NCBI RefSeq assembly: GCF_025567305.1
Contig: NZ_JAOQJP010000003.1
Span: 62,001 to 126,000, forward strand
DNA from: Lentihominibacter butyricus
Lineage (GTDB): Bacteria > Bacillota > Clostridia > Peptostreptococcales > Anaerovoracaceae
DNA: 64,000 nt
Direction: 5' to 3'
Shown: piece after piece, positions 33,254-42,639 of the stretch
Layout of the letters: every line of letters starts with the position of its first letter
Numbering within the stretch: position 1 is the stretch's first letter
Made by a program: the position numbers and the translations under genes
The notes under the pieces: generated by a model
What the model saw: the letters and a program-made list of their open reading frames with translations, nothing else
The model's database searches: none
Told to the model about the DNA's origin: nothing

Positions 33254-36200
33254 CTATGTAACTACACCACCAAGTGGTGTAGTCAGGATATAGACAATCT
33301 CACCCTTCACTCGTTCCTTCGGCTGCGGATCGTTTTGCCATCCAACAATGAATAACTCTTTTCGCTTCTCTGTAAGTGTGTTATAAAGTTCTTTTGCTGC
33401 CAACTTCACACGTTTTTCTTCATCGACAGTAAGCTGCTCTTTTCTAAGAAGGTCAAACAACTCCAATTCAGCCTCCGACAATTCTTCCTTAATATGACGT
33501 TCTTCTTCGGCACGAAGTTCTTCCATCAATTTCAGAAGTTTCTCATAAAAATCATCGTTTTGAGATCCACCAGCGTTGTACTCGTCAATGATGTTTCTAA
33601 AACGCTCCGCAAATTTTGTACGGGTTATGTTGCGTCGCAGCATTTTCTGAAGCTTTTCTTCGATGTATTTACGAAGATTTGCAATTTCAAGATTCTTATT
33701 CTTCAGCCTTTTGAATTGAGATCGGAGTTCATCAATATCCAGTTTGGATAAATCAAGTTCTTTGCCTGCTCCTGTGATGGTATATTTTCTTGCATCCGCT
33801 GCGGTAATAACACTCTGATCTAACAGTTCGTTGATTCTGGCTTGTGCTGCTTCAATCTTTTCCGGACGGATTTTGCCATCAATGATTCCCTTCAGATAGA
33901 GGATGGCATCTTTGTATGCAGGCTCAAAATCCATCTTAAAAATATCCGGTCGTAGGGATTCGTACAGACCATCAACGGTATTTGCCATTACAGCAAACTC
34001 ATTCTTCACATCATCATTGCCAACGATGGTATTTGCATAATCCTCAAACAGAGACAAATTCTTGAATGTATCGCCGTCTTCAACAACCTTATTTAGATCT
34101 ACGTCATGACTCATGCAGAAAGTTTTGGTCAGGTCGATTGCTTCGTGCAGCTGCCCCAAAAGCTTGTCCACGTCTTTTACTGGCATTAAGCCACCGTCAT
34201 CAGACGCATATTCAGCCAGAGCACGTTTCAGATACTTGAACACATCCAAATAGTCGATGATTAAACCACATTCCTTGCCGTTATATACACGGTTGGCACG
34301 GGCAATGGTCTGCATCAGCGTATGACCTTTCATCGGCTTATCCAAATACAAGGTAGAGACAGACGGTGCATCAAATCCTGTTAGCCACATAGCGCAGACA
34401 AAAACCAATTGTAACGGATTGTTCGGGTCTTTGAAGTTATCCTCGATGTCAAAACCATTTTCATCAACCTTGTTCATACGGTCCCGATGCGGTTTTATGG
34501 ATAATCCTTCTGCTGCAAATTTAGCTTCTTCGTCGGCATCTTCACTGATGACAACAGCCATTTCCACTTTGCGCATATAATCTACCAGACCTTTCAGATG
34601 AAGCTTTTCAGTAGCATCCTTGGTTTTGGTGATCTGTGCATTTAACTTTTTAATTTCTTCTTTCCAGTAGTAGCTTACTTTATCGTACATCCTCACGGCA
34701 GTAAACTTGTCTACGGAAATAACCATACCCTTTCCTCGGAAACCACGGCGAGGGAAATGGTAAACAATATGCTGAGCAATAGCATCCAGTCGGTCATCAC
34801 GCTTAATGACTTCCAATTCCCTTGCATAGTGATTTTCCAATCGACGCTGCTCTGCATCCGTCAGATTTTCTTCTTCCAAAATTTCCGCAAAATCAGAATC
34901 AAGGAAATCGTTCTGCAACTCTACTTCAGGTACACGCTTCACATAGTAGAGCGGTACGGTAGCGTTATCTTTGATAGATTCTGCAAAATTATATTCGCTG
35001 ACATAATCACCAAACCACGCATTGGTCAGTCGCTTTGCTCCAAGCAGAGGTGTCCCTGTAAATGCCAGGAACTGTGCGTTCGGCAAGCCGGTGCGCATAT
35101 TCTCCGCCAAATCCTTATACTGCGTACGATGGGCTTCATCAACGATAACAATGATGTCATCACGCTCAAACAAGACAGGATATTTCTTTCCCTTGTCATA
35201 TCTAAACTTATGAATCAGCGTAAACAGAATAGACTTATTGGTTTTCAATTCTTCACGCAACTGCTTACTATTCGCAGGCTGCACCTTATCCTTATCCGTA
35301 ATGAACTCTGTACGCAGGAAGTTTTTATAGATCTGCGTATCCAAATCTTCACGGTCTGTAACGATAAGAAAGGTAAAATTGCCGGTGCATTTATGCTTGA
35401 TCTTACGTGCAAGCATAACCATGGAATAGCTCTTACCGCTACCTTGGGTATGCCAGAACACACCCAGCTTACCCTTCAATTCCTCACGACGCAGGAAAGC
35501 ATTGTAGGCATTGTTCACGCCAAAGAACTGATGATTCTTTGCAATGATCTTTGTTCTGCGGCGATCGTAAAGAATGAAGTTTTCTATGTAATCCAGCAGA
35601 TTTTTCGGTTCACAAAGACCAGCAATAAAATACTCCAAACTGGTGCAGCTCTCTCGGATGGCTTTTCTGTCCGGGTTTTCCTTTTCGTTCTCCACCTTCA
35701 GCCATTCAAAGAAAAACTCATACCCTGCGGCAAAGCTTCCCAGACGAGTTTCCATACCGTTAGACAGAACACAAATCTGGTTGTAGTTGAATAGATACGG
35801 TATATCCTTCAAATAATTCTTCAGATTGATGTCATAGGCATTCTTTACTGGGATATTGCTGTTTTTCAGTTCAATGAAAACCAGCGGAAATCCATTGATG
35901 AAGATAATCAGATCTGGTCTGCGCCAATGCGTTTCTCCTTTGATCCACATTTGAGAAGCTACCGTAAATGTATTGCTCAAAGCATCGTTATAGGATAACA
36001 GACAGAGAATATTAGAGGTTTTCTTGCCCTCCTTGTTGTATTCCACAGTGATACCGTTACGGATCTTCTGATAGTTCTGGCAATTGGTCAACATTAAATC
36101 TCCGGAAACAGGAGTATGACACAACTCGTCCACCACCGTACGAACGATTTGTTCCGGAATATCCGGATTGATCCGGCACAGGCTCTCCAACATCACATCC

Positions 36201-36355
36201 GGCAGAACAACTTGCTTCTTATCTTTACGTCCAGTTCCGTCAGGAAGTGTATCCGGCTCTTCTGTCATACAATTCAGAACAGTATAATTATGCCGCTCCT
36301 GCAAAGCCTTAATAGCAGCTTGCTCAATCATATCTTCCGTTATGATTTTCGGCAT
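33254..36355 (-). CDS. hsdR: Type I restriction enzyme, R subunit (HsdR)
   Basis: The protein is 1033 residues, full length. The N-terminal nuclease is marked by RRPDLIIFINGFPLVFIELKNS (PD...ExK). The translocase has Walker A HTQGSGKS, DEAH box IIVIVDEAHRTQYKDLA, motif III LAFTGTPLL and late QTIARANRVY. It cuts unmethylated DNA after ATP-driven translocation, in complex with HsdM and HsdS. The C-terminal 150 residues are coiled-coil. A perfect stem ACTACACCAC-CAA-GTGGTGTAGT (33261-33283) overlaps the last codons. It is the last gene of the seven-gene operon. Confidence 0.95.
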   Translation of the reverse strand: MPKIITEDMIEQAAIKALQERHNYTVLNCMTEEPDTLPDGTGRKDKKQVVLPDVMLESLCRINPDIPEQIVRTVVDELCHTPVSGDLMLTNCQNYQKIRNGITVEYNKEGKKTSNILCLLSYNDALSNTFTVASQMWIKGETHWRRPDLIIFINGFPLVFIELKNSNIPVKNAYDINLKNYLKDIPYLFNYNQICVLSNGMETRLGSFAAGYEFFFEWLKVENEKENPDRKAIRESCTSLEYFIAGLCEPKNLLDYIENFILYDRRRTKIIAKNHQFFGVNNAYNAFLRREELKGKLGVFWHTQGSGKSYSMVMLARKIKHKCTGNFTFLIVTDREDLDTQIYKNFLRTEFITDKDKVQPANSKQLREELKTNKSILFTLIHKFRYDKGKKYPVLFERDDIIVIVDEAHRTQYKDLAENMRTGLPNAQFLAFTGTPLLGAKRLTNAWFGDYVSEYNFAESIKDNATVPLYYVKRVPEVELQNDFLDSDFAEILEEENLTDAEQRRLENHYARELEVIKRDDRLDAIAQHIVYHFPRRGFRGKGMVISVDKFTAVRMYDKVSYYWKEEIKKLNAQITKTKDATEKLHLKGLVDYMRKVEMAVVISEDADEEAKFAAEGLSIKPHRDRMNKVDENGFDIEDNFKDPNNPLQLVFVCAMWLTGFDAPSVSTLYLDKPMKGHTLMQTIARANRVYNGKECGLIIDYLDVFKYLKRALAEYASDDGGLMPVKDVDKLLGQLHEAIDLTKTFCMSHDVDLNKVVEDGDTFKNLSLFEDYANTIVGNDDVKNEFAVMANTVDGLYESLRPDIFKMDFEPAYKDAILYLKGIIDGKIRPEKIEAAQARINELLDQSVITAADARKYTITGAGKELDLSKLDIDELRSQFKRLKNKNLEIANLRKYIEEKLQKMLRRNITRTKFAERFRNIIDEYNAGGSQNDDFYEKLLKLMEELRAEEERHIKEELSEAELELFDLLRKEQLTVDEEKRVKLAAKELYNTLTEKRKELFIVGWQNDPQPKERVKGEIVYILTTPLGGVVT

Positions 36356-36373
36356 AGAATCACCTCCAGTTTT

Positions 36374-37996
36374 TTAGGGGAGCTCAGGCGTATATTTACC
36401 CAAAGCTTCCAAAATGGCTTCTTTTTCACTACGCTTACTGCGTAGCAGATTTAATACCCTTTGTGGATAGTCACGACCTTTGATGCCAAATTTTTCTCCA
36501 ACCTTCTTTGACATATCCTTAAAATTGAACACAGCAAGAATCTTTTCGGTTGTATCTGCCCCATCAAAAATCGCCTGTTTCTCAGTAAGGAATGTCGAAA
36601 TATTCTGTTCCGAATATTTCAGGTCAATCTTATCCTTAATTTCTTTAGGAGTCAGTTTCTGTTTTCCCAATTCAAACAATGACAGCTGATGTTTCATTTC
36701 TTGTGCCAAAGCGAGTGCAACTTGATTATCTTTATTTTGGGAGAACAGATTGCCAATAAAATCTTTTGCTTGTTGTGCTGCTCCAGGATTACACGCCAAT
36801 GCGGTCTCCATAATATCAAGCAGTTCTGGCACTACGAATAAATTCTCCACTTCGGCAACATCAAGACAATAAATCCCATCACCACGTAATGCTGATATTT
36901 CATCTTCTGTTCTGAAATCTCGGTCTACAATTCCATATACATTTATTGCATTTAATTTTTCATATGTGCGTTTTGCTTTTACCAATCGAATTACCTCTTG
37001 GCAACCACCGCACGGAATAACATGATATCCTTTGTCTTTGTAAATTTCTTGATAAAGATAATGATCGTAACTGTTCTTAGTTCCCTCCACAAAAAGCACT
37101 TTTTGGCGAGTACCTATTATTTCATACAACAAATCTTCTGGAATGTCCTCGTAGTCAGCGCTATCCAGGAACTCATATTCCCAATCAGTCCCACTGTAAC
37201 TCTTAACCCAAAGTATTTTAGCCTCGTTTCTGGACAAGGCAAAATTTAGGTCATGAGTGATGTACATAAATACACAGTCATTTCGCTCGGATTCCAACCG
37301 TGTCCATAATTTATCAACGATAGATTTATGGATATGAAGTTCAGGTTCATCAACAATAAGCAATGTGTTTGGGCGCTGTACCAAGACCTGACAAATCATG
37401 TACAGCATGACACGTTCTCCATCGCTCATTTCTTTACCGTGGTATCTTTGGCTCTCATAGTTTACATGAACACCATTTCCGGTCAAATCAATTTTTCTAT
37501 GCGGAAGTAACTCATTCCAAATCTCCGTTGCTTTTTCAACTACCGTTGTAATTGGCTCAGGACGTGTTGAGTTTTCTTTTATTGCCTCTTTATCTCGTTG
37601 ATGTGCTAACTGTAATTCTTTATTTTCCTCAGAAAACAGAAGCGATAATGCTTTGTTGAAATCATCTAACAGAAATGTAGCGGGATTTGAACCAAAACGA
37701 TTTCCAGATTTAGTAGCATATTGATTGGCATCCCCTATAAAGAAACTGCGCACGGAACTTTCATGATCTAAAATTGAAATACTTTCTTGGATAGATAATG
37801 ATTTTTGGGCAGAAATTCTATGTATCAGCACAGACTCTTGGGCATTCCAATTATTAAAAGTCGGATCGTTCAATTCTTCAATTTTGATGCTAAATCTTGT
37901 TTTACCAGCACCATTTGCGCCCAATAAAACAACAGGCTTTCCAAACTCGAGTTCTTGCTCCTCATTATGAGGAAATTTTATTCTTAAAGTTTTCAT
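36374..37996 (-). CDS. AAA ATPase fused to DUF4435 (PARIS-like AriAB candidate)
   Basis: The protein is 540 residues. Residues 1-270 are an ABC/SMC-type AAA_21 domain: Walker A LLGANGAGKT (about 28-37), signature region EMSDGERVMLYM, Walker B NTLLIVDEPELHIHKS and switch YITHDLNFAL. Residues 285-430 match DUF4435, a TOPRIM-like nuclease: KVLFVEGTKNSYDHYLYQ (Glu) and VYGIVDRDFRTED (Asp-x-Asp). This is the AriA-AriB architecture in one chain, as in merged PARIS systems, which respond to phage anti-restriction proteins such as Ocr. It lies between hsdS (2-base gap) and hsdR (18 bases). An OLD-like nuclease of another family is the alternative. Confidence 0.75.
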   Translation of the reverse strand: MKTLRIKFPHNEEQELEFGKPVVLLGANGAGKTRFSIKIEELNDPTFNNWNAQESVLIHRISAQKSLSIQESISILDHESSVRSFFIGDANQYATKSGNRFGSNPATFLLDDFNKALSLLFSEENKELQLAHQRDKEAIKENSTRPEPITTVVEKATEIWNELLPHRKIDLTGNGVHVNYESQRYHGKEMSDGERVMLYMICQVLVQRPNTLLIVDEPELHIHKSIVDKLWTRLESERNDCVFMYITHDLNFALSRNEAKILWVKSYSGTDWEYEFLDSADYEDIPEDLLYEIIGTRQKVLFVEGTKNSYDHYLYQEIYKDKGYHVIPCGGCQEVIRLVKAKRTYEKLNAINVYGIVDRDFRTEDEISALRGDGIYCLDVAEVENLFVVPELLDIMETALACNPGAAQQAKDFIGNLFSQNKDNQVALALAQEMKHQLSLFELGKQKLTPKEIKDKIDLKYSEQNISTFLTEKQAIFDGADTTEKILAVFNFKDMSKKVGEKFGIKGRDYPQRVLNLLRSKRSEKEAILEALGKYTPELP

Positions 37997-37998
37997 AC

Positions 37999-39243
37999 TT
38001 ACACCTCCAATTTGCCGTTCATCAAACGAGGTAACAACATATCACGCTGCTTGGCGAGAGTTTGATTTTTCATAATGAGCAGAGAAATCTGATTGTAAAT
38101 ATCAGCACTCATTTCTGTAAAACGCTCCATCGTCTTTGCATCGGGTTTGATAATCTTCATACGTTTCATATCCTTTATTGGTAGTTGTGGCTGAGCAGAA
38201 CCAGACGCATACATAGTCATAAGTTTCTGTAGATACTCGTGATGAAGTGAAGTGTAGATGTACTCCGGAGAAACTACGCCCAGATTGCGCAGAATAACCA
38301 TACCAGAATTGATGCGCATTTCAGAAAACGTCATAGTTTCGTTGTAAAAAGCAACATTACCAACTGTACCTCTGGTTGTAAGTACAACGTCCCCATGCTG
38401 CAATTTGCCCTTACGAAGAATAGAATCTTTTTCTTTGGTAATGTAGGAGCAAGCCGAAAAATTAAAGCCCTTTGACGTAACATTGCCTGCATTTAGGAAC
38501 AAGCAATCTCCCTCAGGATAAAACTCTTCCTGTTTTGGGTAGTTCACACCTCGATCACCGTCGATAATATCGATTGCTTTTCCAAAACGTACATAGCTCC
38601 ATCCCTCTGGTATTCCATCTTCAAACTGGACATTTTCATACCCGGGGAAGCGGAAACGGACAAACCATTCCTTGTACAGTTCCTGCGCTGTCTGCTCCAA
38701 CAGCTCAATTCTACGGTTGTTTGCGTCAATTAGATCGTCATAAGCAGATAAAACATCTGCAATCTGGTTTTGAATTTCAATATGAGGACAAGGAACTTTA
38801 ATCTTTTCCAAATCGCTACCACGAATACCCGCTTGTGCGCATTGCTGCACGATTGTTTTTACAGAATTATACGGCAATGAGAAATAATAATAAAAAAACA
38901 CTGGATTGGCTATTTCGGGGTTTAATCTAACTCTTATAATGTGGGATTCAAAAGAAACAACATCCTCTAAATCTAACATAATTGAACATTTTCCAGCACC
39001 AGTAAAAACAAGAGATTGTCTTGCAAATAGAAGATCATTCTTCTGCAAAGTCATTTCTTCCTTTTCCTTTTCGTTCAGTTGAACCAATTCTGTTTCAATA
39101 TTCCCAATGCGATTATAAGCAAAAATCTCGCCCATATTGATAAACTTATAACCTGCACCACGCACTGAACTCGGACGGGTCAGTCCATTTCGAGACGGGA
39201 TGAGATATAAATCTCCAAATTTTTGTTCTTCCCATTTACTCAT
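37999..39243 (-). CDS. hsdS: Type I restriction specificity subunit (HsdS)
   Basis: The protein is 414 residues from the ATG at 39243, with GGAGGCGG upstream. Two target-recognition domains (about 1-150 and 205-360) are each followed by a long helix. The helix ends LEKIKVPCPHIEIQNQIADVLSAYDDLI and MKRMKIIKPDAKTMERF correspond to the conserved spacer regions that set target spacing. The pattern is complete. It directs both methylation and cutting. Gene order here is hsdM - small membrane protein - hsdS - ATPase fusion - hsdR. Confidence 0.93.
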   Translation of the reverse strand: MSKWEEQKFGDLYLIPSRNGLTRPSSVRGAGYKFINMGEIFAYNRIGNIETELVQLNEKEKEEMTLQKNDLLFARQSLVFTGAGKCSIMLDLEDVVSFESHIIRVRLNPEIANPVFFYYYFSLPYNSVKTIVQQCAQAGIRGSDLEKIKVPCPHIEIQNQIADVLSAYDDLIDANNRRIELLEQTAQELYKEWFVRFRFPGYENVQFEDGIPEGWSYVRFGKAIDIIDGDRGVNYPKQEEFYPEGDCLFLNAGNVTSKGFNFSACSYITKEKDSILRKGKLQHGDVVLTTRGTVGNVAFYNETMTFSEMRINSGMVILRNLGVVSPEYIYTSLHHEYLQKLMTMYASGSAQPQLPIKDMKRMKIIKPDAKTMERFTEMSADIYNQISLLIMKNQTLAKQRDMLLPRLMNGKLEV

Positions 39244-39263
39244 TTTTCTCCGCCTCCTTTCCA

Positions 39264-39767
39264 TTATTTAACCAATCTGAGCAGGAACGAAAATCTCCAA
39301 AGCAACCGACTTTCTTCGGCGCAATGCTCTGCCCAGATAATCATATATTCAATGTTTTTTATTGCGTTCTCGTCTATACACTGTTTAAGAACACCATAGT
39401 TTTTGCGCACAAGCATATCATTGAAAACGCCACTATCTAACTGCTTATCAATCTGGTCTTTGGCAATATCTTTCCAAGCTTCATCGTTATATTCGCAGGC
39501 TTTCAACGCAATAGATGCAGTATTCTTCAGTGCAAGAAATTCGTCTGCTTTTATATCATTCAGGTTCGACAGAATGATATAGGTAAGAATCTGATAAAAA
39601 CCGTAGAACAAGCCAACTCGTTCTAAAATATCCAGTCCCGATTCAAATTCCCATAACAGACTGCTTCCCAAAGTCAAACCACCAACTATAACAGCAATCT
39701 CAAGGAACATCATAAATATCTGCCAAATTGTTTTAGATCGAATGTGTTTCTTTTTTATTTGGCTCAT
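39264..39767 (-). CDS. Small membrane protein inside the type I restriction operon
   Basis: The protein is 167 residues with two membrane segments in the first 70 residues (about 14-36 and 52-66) and a soluble C-terminal part rich in charged helix. Its ATG overlaps the hsdM stop by four bases (ATGA) and hsdS follows by 21 bases, so translation is coupled. No family is recognised. The C-terminal half ends RLLWRFSFLLRLVK. The location suggests either a regulator of the restriction complex or a separate defence effector; neither can be decided. Confidence 0.7.
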   Translation of the reverse strand: MSQIKKKHIRSKTIWQIFMMFLEIAVIVGGLTLGSSLLWEFESGLDILERVGLFYGFYQILTYIILSNLNDIKADEFLALKNTASIALKACEYNDEAWKDIAKDQIDKQLDSGVFNDMLVRKNYGVLKQCIDENAIKNIEYMIIWAEHCAEESRLLWRFSFLLRLVK

Positions 39768-41512
39768 TGAAACAACTCCTGTAAATTGGCGGCAATTTTA
39801 CTCTCCAATCCATGCGCTTCTTCGTTCAACTTGGAAAGAGCCGTGTAATATGTCATCATCCGCTCCTTGAACTCGTCCTGTGTTAAGCCGTCATCCTCGA
39901 TCACAACACCAACATAACGACCGGGATTCAGAGAAAAGTCCTGATCGCCGATGCTGTCATCTTCGTAGCCAACAAACTTTCCGTTTTCATCATAAACTTT
40001 GCCAATGGTTGCTGCCTTGCATAGGCCGACAACATCTCTGTATTTTCCTTCCGGGAAGCGTTCTGTCAGCCAATCAATATTAGCCTGCCAGTAACTTTTA
40101 GGCATAATATCTTCATCGTCAGATAGTTCCGGCGCAGCTGCTAATTTTGCACGATAATCAGCTAACAGAGCTTCAAAGTCCTCAGTCTTGCCCTCATACA
40201 GTTTGGTAATGATGCCGAGATTTCGAATCTGTTCGTCAGAGAACTTACGGTGCGCACGATCAATTTGAGTAAAAATATTTCTGGCATCAATAAACAGAAT
40301 TTCGTCCTTCTTTACTTTCGCCTTATCAAAGAACCACAGGGTAGCAGGCAGCGTAACAGAGGTAAACATATTGGACGGCAGCGTTACCATCTGGCTGATA
40401 ATGCCGCTTTCTATCAGCTTTACACGAATATCCTTTTCGCTGTTACCTGCATCAGATGCAGAGTTTGCCATAACCAGAGCAGCACGACCGGTATCATTCA
40501 GCGCCGTTGCAAATTGATTGATCCAAAGGTAGTTGCCGTTAGGAACGGTTTCCTTGGCATCTTTCTTTTTATTCTTGGTTTTGTTTTGAGGAACACCGTA
40601 GGTATTAAAACGAGGCTGATCCTTAACTTGATCCAGTTCTACGCCGTCTACATTGAAAGGCGGGTTTGCCATAACATAATCAAAATTACCGAAGCTACCA
40701 TAAGGATCACGGTAATAGGAGTTTGCGTGGGCAATGGTGCCACGGACATTGTTAAGGACAAGGTTCATCTTTGCTAGGCGAACGGTTGCGCCCGTCTTTT
40801 CCACGCCATAAGCACGCAGATTCATCTGTTTGCCCTGAGCCTTGTGCTTTTCAATATAATGGGCAGTCTGAACGAACATACCGCCACTACCACAGGCTGG
40901 GTCGAGAATCCTACCCTCAGTAGGCGCAAGGACTTCAACCATATAACGGACAACAGACGCAGGGGTGAAGAATTCACCGCCGCCCTGACCTTCGGCCAGC
41001 GCAAATTCGCCCAGGAAGTATTCGTATATCTCGCCGAAGATGTCCAGTTCCACATCAGCAGGAATGTCCTTGAAGTTCTTCAAGAGCTTTGCCAATACGA
41101 GCGGATCATCTTCGCTGTTAACGCTGTAATAAATATCTTTTGGCAGAGTATCTTCCAATTCGGCGGTGTATTTCTCAACCGCTTCCATAGCTTCCTTAAC
41201 CTTCTTGGCAAGATCTTCGCTTTCTGGCAAATTCAACAGCCAATCATATCTGGCTTCTTCCGGCAAATAGAAACCGCATTTTTCAATAGCAATTTCGTGG
41301 ATAGGGCGTTCCATACGAGTACCCTTGATAGAATCAAACTCTGCCTTGATCTCGGGTTCGAACTTGCTATATTTTACATCTGCAAATCGCAGGAAAATCA
41401 GACCGAGAATAGGTTCGGCGTATTCGGTGGACTTCAAACCAGAATTAGCACGTAGCTGATCGGCGGTCGTCCATAATGTATCTTTCAAATTTTTCAACTG
41501 TTTGTTAGTCAT
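39764..41512 (-). CDS. hsdM: Type I restriction methyltransferase subunit (HsdM)
   Basis: The protein is 582 residues. The N-terminal helical domain (about 1-165) contains QLKNLKDTLWTTADQLR; the SAM-binding motif is DPACGSGGMFVQ (about 205) and the catalytic motif is NPPF. The middle segment carries TPASVVRYMVEVLAP, a hallmark of HsdM. It methylates adenine N6 at the HsdS target. GGAGAAAATAT precedes the ATG. Confidence 0.95.
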   Translation of the reverse strand: MTNKQLKNLKDTLWTTADQLRANSGLKSTEYAEPILGLIFLRFADVKYSKFEPEIKAEFDSIKGTRMERPIHEIAIEKCGFYLPEEARYDWLLNLPESEDLAKKVKEAMEAVEKYTAELEDTLPKDIYYSVNSEDDPLVLAKLLKNFKDIPADVELDIFGEIYEYFLGEFALAEGQGGGEFFTPASVVRYMVEVLAPTEGRILDPACGSGGMFVQTAHYIEKHKAQGKQMNLRAYGVEKTGATVRLAKMNLVLNNVRGTIAHANSYYRDPYGSFGNFDYVMANPPFNVDGVELDQVKDQPRFNTYGVPQNKTKNKKKDAKETVPNGNYLWINQFATALNDTGRAALVMANSASDAGNSEKDIRVKLIESGIISQMVTLPSNMFTSVTLPATLWFFDKAKVKKDEILFIDARNIFTQIDRAHRKFSDEQIRNLGIITKLYEGKTEDFEALLADYRAKLAAAPELSDDEDIMPKSYWQANIDWLTERFPEGKYRDVVGLCKAATIGKVYDENGKFVGYEDDSIGDQDFSLNPGRYVGVVIEDDGLTQDEFKERMMTYYTALSKLNEEAHGLESKIAANLQELFQ

Positions 41513-41536
41513 ATATTTTCTCCATATCGGCTATTT

Positions 41537-42619
41537 TTAAATCAGCACTTCCCATTTTCCATATCTTTTTCCGTCCACTCTACGGATATAATCCTTTTTC
41601 TGCAAGGACTCCATAATTCGTTTTACCGTGCTAAGAGATTTCCCTGTCTCTGCCACAAGCTCTTTTTGCTTAATGGAAGGATTTTTGTAGAGCAGTTTCA
41701 AGATCGCCAATTCTTCTAAAGTACATTCCAAAGTGTCAAATTGAGACTTTGGAACTTTAGGACTGATACTTTGGGAATTATCATCCACATAGTCCACGTG
41801 CATATATCTGTTTTTTAGCTCATATTCCGTCCCCAGAATCAAATTGCTGAAGAACAATTCCAAGAACTTTGTTGTGGCATGAACGCCGTTTTGCAGATCG
41901 TTATAATTTGCTCTTACCAAAGCATTGCGGAAATACCAAGAATTCTTTTCAAAGGCATCGTTATTTACTTTAAAACCGAATGTTTTCATGTACTTAATCA
42001 TAAAAACAGCCGTAGCTCTGGTGTTGCCCTCGCAGAATGGATGGATCTGCCAAATATCTGAAGCAAACTTGGCAAGATGCTTCACACAGCGTTCTACAGA
42101 CAATCCTTCATAAGAAAACTGTTTCTCCGTTGCGAAATCATAATCAAGGGTGTCTTTGATGCTGTTCCACGCTGCGTAGGTGACGGTATCGCCTTTTAAT
42201 ACCCATTCCTTTTTTGTAATATTATACTGGCGAATCTGACCGGCATTGGTAAACACACCCTCAAACAGTCTGCGGTGAATCGTCAGCCATTCAGCCGGTG
42301 AAAACTGAAACGCTTTCTCGCCTAATAGTTTCGCAATTCTTGCAGATACAATATCTGCCTCCCTGGTATCGTTCTCAACTTCCGTACGATCAGTACGTTG
42401 CTCGTAATAGCTCTGAATGCGTTTCTGCGCTTCATCAATACTGATTTTCCCTTCGATATGTTCCTTGGCAGTATCTAACAGATAAGCAGAGGTCTTCAAA
42501 CCGTCTACCGCCTGCAAGCCGATTGCAGTCTGCCACGCTTCACTCTTTTCGATTTGACCAGGTTCGCCCTGTTTGATATATTCTTCAAGCTCAAATTGCC
42601 AGTTCTTTTCTGCTGACAT
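41537..42619 (-). CDS. Fic-domain protein with C-terminal winged helix and VbhA-like N-terminus
   Basis: The protein is 360 residues. A Fic domain carries the active site HPFCEGNTRATAVFMIKYM (about 193-211). An N-terminal segment (about 20-70, ending EGKISIDEAQKRIQSYY) resembles VbhA-type antitoxins fused to Fic, but its inhibitory motif is degenerate: QAVDG in place of (S/T)xxxE(G/N). The C-terminus has a MarR-like winged helix (LEELAILKLLYKNPSIKQKELV). Fic proteins transfer AMP or related groups to target proteins. Partners here include another Fic gene and the restriction operon. Its own inhibitor state is uncertain. Confidence 0.82.
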   Translation of the reverse strand: MSAEKNWQFELEEYIKQGEPGQIEKSEAWQTAIGLQAVDGLKTSAYLLDTAKEHIEGKISIDEAQKRIQSYYEQRTDRTEVENDTREADIVSARIAKLLGEKAFQFSPAEWLTIHRRLFEGVFTNAGQIRQYNITKKEWVLKGDTVTYAAWNSIKDTLDYDFATEKQFSYEGLSVERCVKHLAKFASDIWQIHPFCEGNTRATAVFMIKYMKTFGFKVNNDAFEKNSWYFRNALVRANYNDLQNGVHATTKFLELFFSNLILGTEYELKNRYMHVDYVDDNSQSISPKVPKSQFDTLECTLEELAILKLLYKNPSIKQKELVAETGKSLSTVKRIMESLQKKDYIRRVDGKRYGKWEVLI

Positions 42620-42639
42620 AGCTGCACCTCACTTCTTGC

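Noticed and set aside
33261..33283. Terminator of hsdR
   Set aside because: The perfect stem overlaps the last hsdR codons and has no T-tract after it, so a terminator call is not supported.
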